Of a DNA stretch of 64,000 bases, positions 58,517 to 64,000 are shown one piece after another. The notes under the pieces are model-generated. The model did no database searches. It had not been told where the DNA came from and saw only the letters and a program-made list of their open reading frames with translations. The stretch's first letter is position 1. The number at the start of each line of letters is the position of its first letter. Source of the DNA: JABAYQ01 sp042091225 (lineage in GTDB: Bacteria > Bacteroidota > Bacteroidia > Flavobacteriales > UBA7312); the NCBI GenBank assembly GCA_042091225.1, contig JBELHW010000004.1, positions 1 through 64,000 of the forward strand. Direction: 5' to 3'. Both the position numbers and the translations under genes were made by a program.

Positions 58517-59227
58517 ATGTCTAATAGTGAAATGGAAAATATAAATTTTTTAGAAGGGAGTACACTTTTAATTAATAAACCCTTAAACTGGACTTCGTTT
58601 GATGTTGTAAAGAAAGTAAGGAATATTTTAAAAAACCATTATCAAATAAAAAAAATAAAAGTTGGCCACGCAGGAACTTTAGATCCATTAGCAGACGGAC
58701 TACTTATACTTTGTACCGGAAAATGGACAAAAAAAATTGAAGAATTTCAAAATCAAGAAAAAGAGTATGCTGGAACTTTTGTATTAGGAGCAACTACACC
58801 TTCCTATGATCTTGAAACAGAAATAAATCAAACATTTGATTTAAGCTCGTTAACCGAAGAACAAATCAGGTCTAATCGCAACTTATTTATTGGCGATATT
58901 GAACAAGCTCCGCCAATATTTTCTGCACTAAAAAAAGATGGCGTTCGGCTTTACGAATATGCAAGAAAAGGAGTGGAAATAGAGGTTAAAAAAAGGAATG
59001 TTAATATTAGCACTTTTAATATTAGCCGAATTGAGCTTCCAGAAATAGACTTCAAAATTAGATGTAGTAAAGGCACATATATTAGATCTATTGCTCATGA
59101 TTTTGGCAAATCTCTAGATAACGGAGCCTATCTTTCTAAGCTAAGAAGAACAAAAATTGGAAAATTTAATTTAGAAGATGCTGTTAATTTACAAGACTTT
59201 GAAAGTATGATGGAAAGGAGTAAATAA
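58517..59227 (+). CDS. truB: tRNA pseudouridine(55) synthase
   Basis: A 236-residue TruB that makes pseudouridine 55 in the T-loop of tRNAs. The catalytic Asp lies in VGHAGTLDPLADGLLILCTGKWTK, with LINKPLNWTSFDVVKKVR before it and GTYIRSIAHDFGKSL, APPIFSALKKDGVRLYEYAR after. It lacks the C-terminal PUA domain of longer TruB proteins, as usual in this phylum. An alternative start at the sixth residue (58532) is possible. It ends the ftsX-uppP group. Confidence 0.95.
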   Translation: MSNSEMENINFLEGSTLLINKPLNWTSFDVVKKVRNILKNHYQIKKIKVGHAGTLDPLADGLLILCTGKWTKKIEEFQNQEKEYAGTFVLGATTPSYDLETEINQTFDLSSLTEEQIRSNRNLFIGDIEQAPPIFSALKKDGVRLYEYARKGVEIEVKKRNVNISTFNISRIELPEIDFKIRCSKGTYIRSIAHDFGKSLDNGAYLSKLRRTKIGKFNLEDAVNLQDFESMMERSK

Positions 59228-59244
59228 TCTGTCTTTTTATTTCC

Positions 59245-59252
59245 TATATTTG
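59245..59252 (+). promoter_or_regulatory. -7 promoter element (TATATTTG) for queA-ispD
   Basis: Exact TAnnTTTG match, 29 bases before the queA ATG at 59282. Confidence 0.58.
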
Positions 59253-59281
59253 CGAGTTTTGAGTAACCATTTAATTTTATC

Positions 59282-60340
59282 ATGATTAAAAGAAAACTAT
59301 CACAATTCGACTTTGAATTACCTGAAAATTTATTAGCTGAAAGACCAAGCTACAATAGAGACGAATCAAGACTAATGGTAGTAAACAGAAAAACTGGTAC
59401 TATTGAACACAAACAATTCAAAAATTTAATTGAATATTTTGACGATGGCGATGTCATGATATTTAATGATACTAAAGTTTTTCCTGCTAGAATGTATGGT
59501 AATAAGGAAAAAACTGGTGCTAGAATAGAAGTCTTCTTGTTGAGAGAATTGAATAAAGAAAATTTATTGTGGGACGTTTTAGTAGATCCAGCTCGTAAAA
59601 TTAGAATTGGAAATAAACTTTATTTCGGAGAAGATGATAGCTTGGTTGCAGAAGTAATTGATAACACAACTTCAAGAGGAAGAACTCTCCGATTTTTATT
59701 TGATGGAACCTACGATGAGTTCAGACAAAAATTAAAAGATCTAGGTCAAACACCAATACCAAAGTATATTAATCGTGAACCTGATCAAGAAGATTTAGAG
59801 AGGTTTCAAACAATTTATGCTAAAAATGAAGGCGCTGTAGCAGCACCTTCTGCAGGTTTACATTTTAGTAGAGAGTTATTAAAAAGATTAGAAATAATTG
59901 GGGTAGATTTTGCACAGTTAACTCTTCACATTGGATTGGGGACATTCAGACCAGTAGAGGTGGAAGACTTAAGCAAACATAAAATGGACTCGGAAGAAGC
60001 TATTATCAGTCCAGATACAGTTAATATTATTAATAATGGTATCAAAAATAAAAGACGGATTTGCGCAGTTGGAACGACCTCGGTTAGAGCGGTAGAATCT
60101 TCTGTAACAACCAATGGACTAATGACACCATTTGAAGGATGGACTAACAAATTTATTTACCCTCCTTACAACTTCGACATTCCTAATTGCATGATTACAA
60201 ATTTCCATACACCAAAATCAACATTACTAATGATGGTTAGTGCATTCGGAGGTTTTGAATTAATAAAAGAAGCTTATCAAGAAGCCATTAAAGAAGAATA
60301 TAAATTCCTGACTTATGGCGACGCAATGTTAATTATATAA
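59282..60340 (+). CDS. queA: S-adenosylmethionine:tRNA ribosyltransferase-isomerase
   Basis: A 352-residue QueA that adds the epoxycyclopentane ring of queuosine precursors to tRNA using SAM. Typical stretches are FDFELPENLLAERPSYNRDESRLMV (core LPENLLAERP), MIFNDTKVFPARMYG, TPIPKYINREPDQEDLERFQT, APSAGLHFSRELL, LTLHIGLGTFRPVEVEDL, CAVGTTSVRAVES and TNFHTPKSTLLMMVSAFGG. Length is normal. IspD follows after two bases with a GTG start. Confidence 0.96.
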   Translation: MIKRKLSQFDFELPENLLAERPSYNRDESRLMVVNRKTGTIEHKQFKNLIEYFDDGDVMIFNDTKVFPARMYGNKEKTGARIEVFLLRELNKENLLWDVLVDPARKIRIGNKLYFGEDDSLVAEVIDNTTSRGRTLRFLFDGTYDEFRQKLKDLGQTPIPKYINREPDQEDLERFQTIYAKNEGAVAAPSAGLHFSRELLKRLEIIGVDFAQLTLHIGLGTFRPVEVEDLSKHKMDSEEAIISPDTVNIINNGIKNKRRICAVGTTSVRAVESSVTTNGLMTPFEGWTNKFIYPPYNFDIPNCMITNFHTPKSTLLMMVSAFGGFELIKEAYQEAIKEEYKFLTYGDAMLII

Positions 60341-60342
60341 TT

Positions 60343-61008
60343 GTGGATTCTTTTGTTGTAATTGTTGCTGGCGGAAGTGGATCTCGAATGGGAGCAAATA
60401 TCCCCAAGCAGTTCTTAGAACTTGATGGAAAGCCTATTTTAATGCATACATTAGAACGGATTTATAAAATAAGTCCTGACTCCATTTTTATTTTAGTGTT
60501 ACCCAAAGATCAGTTTGAACGCTGGCAAAACCTATGCAATGCTCATAAATTTAATTTAAACTACAAACTTATCGAAGGTGGGAATAGTCGTTTTCAGTCT
60601 GTAAAAAATGGCCTAAGTCTAGTAAATAAAAATTCTATAGTGGCTATTCATGACGGAGTGAGGCCGTTTGTTAGTAAAAGTGTTTTTGAGAGTTGTATGA
60701 ATGAAGCAAAATTAAAGGGTGGGGCTATACCTACATTACCTATTACTGACAGTATTAGAGAGTTAAACCAAAATGGTTCTCAAATAAGAAATCGAAATAA
60801 TTTCGTCAGTGTACAAACGCCACAATGTTTTCAATCAGACTTGATTATAAATAGCTACCAACAAAAATTTGATAATTCTTTTACAGACGATGCTTCAGTT
60901 GTAGAAAAATTTGGACATACGATTTCCTTAGTTTCAGGCAACAAAGAGAACATTAAAATTACAATTCCAGAAGATTTAGATATTGCTCTTACTTTTATAA
61001 ATCAATAA
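60343..61008 (+). CDS. ispD: 2-C-methyl-D-erythritol 4-phosphate cytidylyltransferase (GTG start)
   Basis: A 221-residue IspD that forms CDP-methylerythritol in the MEP isoprenoid pathway. The nucleotide site VAGGSGSRMGANIPKQFLELDGKPIL (core GGSGSRMG) opens the protein, followed by VAIHDGVRPFVS, VQTPQCFQ and FTDDASVVEKFG. The start is GTG at 60343, two bases behind queA: the family N-terminus begins here and the next ATG is inside the nucleotide-binding loop. Its 3' end overlaps the convergent amidohydrolase by 14 bases. Confidence 0.95.
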   Translation: MDSFVVIVAGGSGSRMGANIPKQFLELDGKPILMHTLERIYKISPDSIFILVLPKDQFERWQNLCNAHKFNLNYKLIEGGNSRFQSVKNGLSLVNKNSIVAIHDGVRPFVSKSVFESCMNEAKLKGGAIPTLPITDSIRELNQNGSQIRNRNNFVSVQTPQCFQSDLIINSYQQKFDNSFTDDASVVEKFGHTISLVSGNKENIKITIPEDLDIALTFINQ

Positions 61009-62149
61009 GGTTTAAAGGCTCAACTTTTGTCTTTTCACTAAATTCAAAATCTTTATTAAGGCCAGTTAGAATATTTATTCCAGGTTTTTTTCCTTTTTCA
61101 AAAGTACCTAAATTATCTAGCCCTAAAAATTCTGCTCCATTTTTACAAGCCCATTGTAAAAGCGTATTTGTATCAATTTTCGCGTATTTTGAAATGCAAA
61201 GCATCTCATCAAGTATACTCAACGAATCGTTGGAAGCTAAACTATCTGTACCGATAGTAATTTTACTGCCCGAGGAAATTAAATCGGAGTAAGAAGGAAG
61301 TCTATTTTCTATATATAAATTGGCTTTAGGGCAAGTACACCAATAAAGATTATCTCTTTTAGAGTTTATCCATTGCATATCTTTTAAGGAGGTAAATGTA
61401 TTGTGCACCAAAAGTGTTTTTGTGTCTGCTAACAAAGGTAATGTAGATCGAATAGCACTTTTGCCAGTAAAATTAAAAAACTTAGACATTTTTAAAGTCT
61501 CGAAAAGTTTTCCTTTTCCTTCATAAAACATTTGGTTTTCAGATTCTGTTTCTTGATTGTGGATGGACAGTAGCCCTTTATTATTATTTTTTAAAAGTTG
61601 AAACAGTTGTAGAGATACGGAATAGTTAGCGTGAGGAACTAAAGAACTTGAAGTTAAACAATCCTTCTGTAGTTCAATGCCTTTTTCGAAAACTTGATTA
61701 GCTAAGCTTGGTTCAAGAGAAAAAAGCTCAATAAAAGTGTGGTAATAAATAGTACTTTTTTCTTTAGTGAAAAATGTATGGTTAGTGTTAGAAATATCAG
61801 CTACCGCTACAATTCCGTTTTGTTTCATTTGGCTGTCCGCTTTTTTTATCTCTTGATCAATAACAGATTGATTAGCCTCACGAACAAGAGGTATTTGAGA
61901 AATAAATTTTGACAAGCCTGTTTTTCTTTTCAATTTTGATTTTAAATGAGATAACTCTAAATGGCAATGGGTATTTACAAAGCCGGGACACAAGGCTCCA
62001 TCAATTTTCTTAATCCTATCTTCAGGAATTGAACAACTACTTGAAAGTACATCCAATATGTTTCCATGAGTATCTACAGCCAAAACTCCTGATTTTATTG
62101 GCTCTGAAATTCCTGTAAAAAGTATATCGCATTCAAGATAGTGTATCAT
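60995..62149 (-). CDS. Amidohydrolase family protein (deaminase-like)
   Basis: A 384-residue metal-dependent hydrolase of the SsnA/MtaD/aminofutalosine deaminase branch. Metal ligands show in GFVNTHCHLELSHL, SIHNQETESE and TIGTDSLASNDSLSILDEM. The CHLELS form after the metal histidines recalls aminofutalosine deaminase of the futalosine menaquinone route, but S-adenosylhomocysteine or methylthioadenosine deaminases look similar, so the substrate is open. It is divergent from rlmN across 25 bases that form a palindromic double promoter. Confidence 0.82.
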   Translation of the reverse strand: MIHYLECDILFTGISEPIKSGVLAVDTHGNILDVLSSSCSIPEDRIKKIDGALCPGFVNTHCHLELSHLKSKLKRKTGLSKFISQIPLVREANQSVIDQEIKKADSQMKQNGIVAVADISNTNHTFFTKEKSTIYYHTFIELFSLEPSLANQVFEKGIELQKDCLTSSSLVPHANYSVSLQLFQLLKNNNKGLLSIHNQETESENQMFYEGKGKLFETLKMSKFFNFTGKSAIRSTLPLLADTKTLLVHNTFTSLKDMQWINSKRDNLYWCTCPKANLYIENRLPSYSDLISSGSKITIGTDSLASNDSLSILDEMLCISKYAKIDTNTLLQWACKNGAEFLGLDNLGTFEKGKKPGINILTGLNKDFEFSEKTKVEPLNLIDL

Positions 62150-62153
62150 AGTA

Positions 62154-62161
62154 CAAAGATA
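62154..62161 (-). promoter_or_regulatory. -7 promoter element (TATCTTTG) for the amidohydrolase gene
   Basis: Minus-strand TATCTTTG, exact TAnnTTTG match, ending 4 bases before the ATG at 62149. Left arm of the palindrome with the rlmN element. Confidence 0.66.
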
Positions 62162-62162
62162 C

Positions 62163-62170
62163 TATCTTTG
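62163..62170 (+). promoter_or_regulatory. -7 promoter element (TATCTTTG) for rlmN
   Basis: Exact TAnnTTTG match, ending 4 bases before the rlmN ATG at 62175. Right arm of the palindrome; only one base separates it from the opposing element. Confidence 0.66.
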
Positions 62171-62174
62171 TAGC

Positions 62175-63221
62175 ATGTCAGAAGACAAAAAAAACATAAG
62201 ATTACTCACGCTTGATGAGTTAAAAACCTTTTTTATAGAAAATGGACATGCAGCATTTAGAGCCAAACAGGTTTACGAATGGCTTTGGAAAAAATCTGTA
62301 ATCTCCTTTGACAAAATGACTAACTTATCTAAAGAGATAATCGATGTTTTAGATGCAAATTTTGTTATAAATCATGCCATTATTTCTCAAGAACAAAAAA
62401 GCAATGATCGTACTATAAAATCTGCATTTAAATTATTTGATAATAATAATGTGGAAGGAGTTTTAATTCCCACAAAAAAAAGAGTTACTGCTTGTATCTC
62501 TTCTCAGGTGGGCTGCAGTCTTACATGTGCTTTCTGTGCTACTGGTAAATTAGATCGATTAAGAAATCTGACTGCAGATGAAATATACGATCAGGTATTT
62601 ATGCTGAACCAACAAGCGATTAAGAACTACGACAAAAAATTATCGAACATTGTTTATATGGGCATGGGTGAGCCTTTGCTGAACTATCAAAACATGATAA
62701 ATTCTGTTGAAAAAATAACCTCAGATGATGGATTGGGTATGTCGCCCAAAAGAATTACAGTTTCTACTGCCGGAATAGCAAAACTCATTAAAAAACTTGG
62801 GGACGATGATGTGAAATTTAATCTTGCTATTTCTCTACATGCTGCAAACGATATAAAACGTAATCAGATAATGCCAATTAATGAGCAAAACTCACTGAGC
62901 GCACTATCGGATGCCATAGAATATTTTTATCAAAAAACAGAAACAAGATTAACTTACGAATATATTATTTTCAAAGATTTTAATGACGAAATAGAAGATG
63001 CTATAGAGTTATATCAATTTGCTAAAATCACTCCTTGTAAAATAAATATTATAGAATACAACCCTATTGACAATGGAGAGTTTAAACAAGCTGACAAGCA
63101 TAAAGTAGATAAATTTGTTGAGTTTTTAGAAAGTAAAAACCTTATAGTCAACGTTAGAAGAAGTAGAGGTAAAGATATCGATGCAGCATGCGGCCAATTA
63201 GCCAATAAACTTATTAAATAA
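62175..63221 (+). CDS. rlmN: Dual-specificity 23S rRNA/tRNA adenine-C2 methyltransferase RlmN
   Basis: A 348-residue radical SAM enzyme that methylates C2 of A2503 in 23S rRNA and A37 in some tRNAs. The CxxxCxxC cluster motif is in VGCSLTCAFCATGKLDRLRNL (core CSLTCAFC). YMGMGEPLLNY, RITVSTAGI, LAISLHAAND and VRRSRGKDIDAACGQL with the resolving cysteine are all present, as is the N-terminal HhH-like part (FRAKQVYEWLWKKSV). Confidence 0.97.
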   Translation: MSEDKKNIRLLTLDELKTFFIENGHAAFRAKQVYEWLWKKSVISFDKMTNLSKEIIDVLDANFVINHAIISQEQKSNDRTIKSAFKLFDNNNVEGVLIPTKKRVTACISSQVGCSLTCAFCATGKLDRLRNLTADEIYDQVFMLNQQAIKNYDKKLSNIVYMGMGEPLLNYQNMINSVEKITSDDGLGMSPKRITVSTAGIAKLIKKLGDDDVKFNLAISLHAANDIKRNQIMPINEQNSLSALSDAIEYFYQKTETRLTYEYIIFKDFNDEIEDAIELYQFAKITPCKINIIEYNPIDNGEFKQADKHKVDKFVEFLESKNLIVNVRRSRGKDIDAACGQLANKLIK

Positions 63222-63258
63222 TACTAGTACTAGTATAATTTTTAGAACGGCTTATTTG

Positions 63259-63266
63259 TATCTTTG
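63259..63266 (+). promoter_or_regulatory. -7 promoter element (TATCTTTG) for the second prenyl synthase
   Basis: Exact TAnnTTTG match, 17 bases before the ATG at 63284. Confidence 0.6.
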
Positions 63267-63283
63267 CACCCAAAGCATATCTC

Positions 63284-64000
63284 ATGAGTGTGATTAATCA
63301 AATAAAATTTCCTATTGAAAAAGAAATGCTTCTTTTTGAAAAAAAATTCAAAGAGTCGATGGGGAGTTCCGTTCCTTTACTTGATACAATTACCCATTAT
63401 ATTATTAAAAGAAAAGGAAAGCAAATGAGACCAATGTTTGTTTTTCTGTGTGGCAAGTTATTTGGTAAAATTGATGAAAGCACCTATAGAGCAGCAGCCT
63501 TAATTGAATTGCTTCATACCGCTACATTAGTACATGATGATGTTGTTGATGATGCAAATTTAAGACGTGGCTTTTTTTCAATAAATGCAATTTGGAAAAA
63601 TAAAATTGCCGTTTTAGTCGGCGACTTCTTGCTTTCTAAAGGCCTTTTACTATCCTTAGAAAATAAAGATTATTCCTTATTGCAAATTGTATCAAATGCA
63701 GTTAAAGAAATGAGTGAAGGAGAGCTTCTTCAGATTGAAAAAGCTAGAAAATTAGATATTGAAGAATCGATTTATTTTGAAATTATTCGAAAAAAAACGG
63801 CAACCTTAATTGCTGCATGTTGTGCTTGTGGAGCAAGTGCATCAAAGCAAGATCAAGAAGTAATTGAAAAAATGCAAAAATTTGGAGAATTAGCTGGAAT
63901 AGCTTTTCAAATGAAAGACGACCTATTCGACTACTACAACAACGATATAATAGGAAAGCCAACAGGTATAGATATAAAAGAACAAAAAATGACCTTACCG
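63284..64000 (+). CDS. Polyprenyl synthetase family protein (long-chain, octaprenyl-like), 3' truncated by window edge
   Basis: An open frame from ATG 63284 runs through the right edge without a stop (239 codons visible). It is a trans-prenyl diphosphate synthase: GKQMRPMFVFLCGKLFGK, the first aspartate-rich motif in LVHDDVVDDANLRRG, GDFLLSKGL, EGELLQIEKARKLDI, and the second motif in FQMKDDLFDYY. The small residues before the first motif (LIELLHTATLVHDD) are typical of long-chain synthases such as IspB, which make the quinone side chain. It differs from the prenyl synthase at 13.3-14.3 kb, so the genome probably has a short- and a long-chain enzyme. Confidence 0.93.
   Translation, partial: MSVINQIKFPIEKEMLLFEKKFKESMGSSVPLLDTITHYIIKRKGKQMRPMFVFLCGKLFGKIDESTYRAAALIELLHTATLVHDDVVDDANLRRGFFSINAIWKNKIAVLVGDFLLSKGLLLSLENKDYSLLQIVSNAVKEMSEGELLQIEKARKLDIEESIYFEIIRKKTATLIAACCACGASASKQDQEVIEKMQKFGELAGIAFQMKDDLFDYYNNDIIGKPTGIDIKEQKMTLP

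Noticed and set aside
1..64000. CRISPR arrays, insertion sequences, prophage, toxin-antitoxin or defence islands
   Set aside because: I found no regularly spaced repeats, transposase frames, terminal inverted repeats or recognisable defence genes. The only mobile trace is the recombinase fragment at 32914-33195.

Overview
The window is low-GC chromosomal DNA from a member of the Bacteroidota, most likely class Flavobacteriia. The evidence is: TAnnTTTG-type -7 promoter elements in front of many genes, start codons without a clear Shine-Dalgarno sequence, type IX secretion (T9SS) type B sorting domains, a PorP/SprF protein, tandem OmpH chaperones behind bamA, a long-form IspG, a DUF3098 protein next to ftsX and uppP, and HU-CCDC81/SPOR and ExbB/ExbD arrangements typical of the phylum. 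Coding density is very high; outside one tRNA locus no gap exceeds about 200 bp. I saw no CRISPR array, insertion sequence or prophage.

Layout. 1-9.2 kb (+): the end of uppS, then bamA, two ompH genes and murI (envelope biogenesis); a gamma-carbonic-anhydrase-like protein on the minus strand; nfuA; an outer-membrane barrel protein; and a large T9SS-exported protein. 9.3-25.3 kb (-): sucB/sucA; an overlapping RND/MMPL exporter - rmlA - prenyl synthase operon; frr/pyrH; tsf/rpsB/rpsI/rplM; kbl; gdhA; and a dprA gene broken by an in-frame TAG. 25.3-32.7 kb: a TonB-dependent receptor, kdsB, an HU-SPOR membrane protein, a thioesterase, a GT9 glycosyltransferase (-), tatD and ansA. 32.7-33.5 kb is the only accessory-looking spot: tRNA-Ser(GGA), a decayed tyrosine-recombinase remnant and a small secreted protein of unknown function. 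33.6-44 kb: the exbB-X-exbD-exbD energy-transduction operon, a CPBP protease, dusB/rluF, a LolC/E-like permease with rbfA, an MsbA-like ABC exporter and ispG. 44-51.4 kb (-): a nucleotidyltransferase and a three-gene T9SS module (giant sorted protein, PorP/SprF, TPR-PD40-OmpA). 51.5-56.5 kb (-): an M23 peptidase, a tryptophan-dioxygenase-like gene and leuS. 56.6-64 kb: ftsX-DUF3098-uppP-truB, then queA-ispD, an amidohydrolase (-), rlmN, and the start of a second polyprenyl diphosphate synthase that runs off the window.

How the genes fit together. Most are housekeeping. Isoprenoid and undecaprenyl supply is well represented (ispG, ispD, two trans-prenyl synthases, uppS, uppP). So is outer-membrane assembly and LPS (bamA, ompH x2, kdsB, GT9, MsbA-like, LolC/E-like) and translation or RNA modification (rplM, rpsI, rpsB, tsf, frr, leuS, dusB, rluF, truB, queA, rlmN, rbfA).

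The most unusual signals are regulatory or degenerative, not a new gene cluster. Many -7 elements lie only 4-8 bases from the start codon, which implies leaderless or nearly leaderless mRNAs. A 31-bp near-palindrome carries two divergent promoters and both start codons. The rplM leader can fold and supports a GTG start. dprA carries a single in-frame stop, and a recombinase remnant beside tRNA-Ser has lost its basic catalytic residues but kept its tyrosine. I found no convincing new multi-gene system; the exbB-X-exbD-exbD operon, the HU-SPOR protein and the MMPL-rmlA-prenyl synthase operon are the best places to look for less-described biology.
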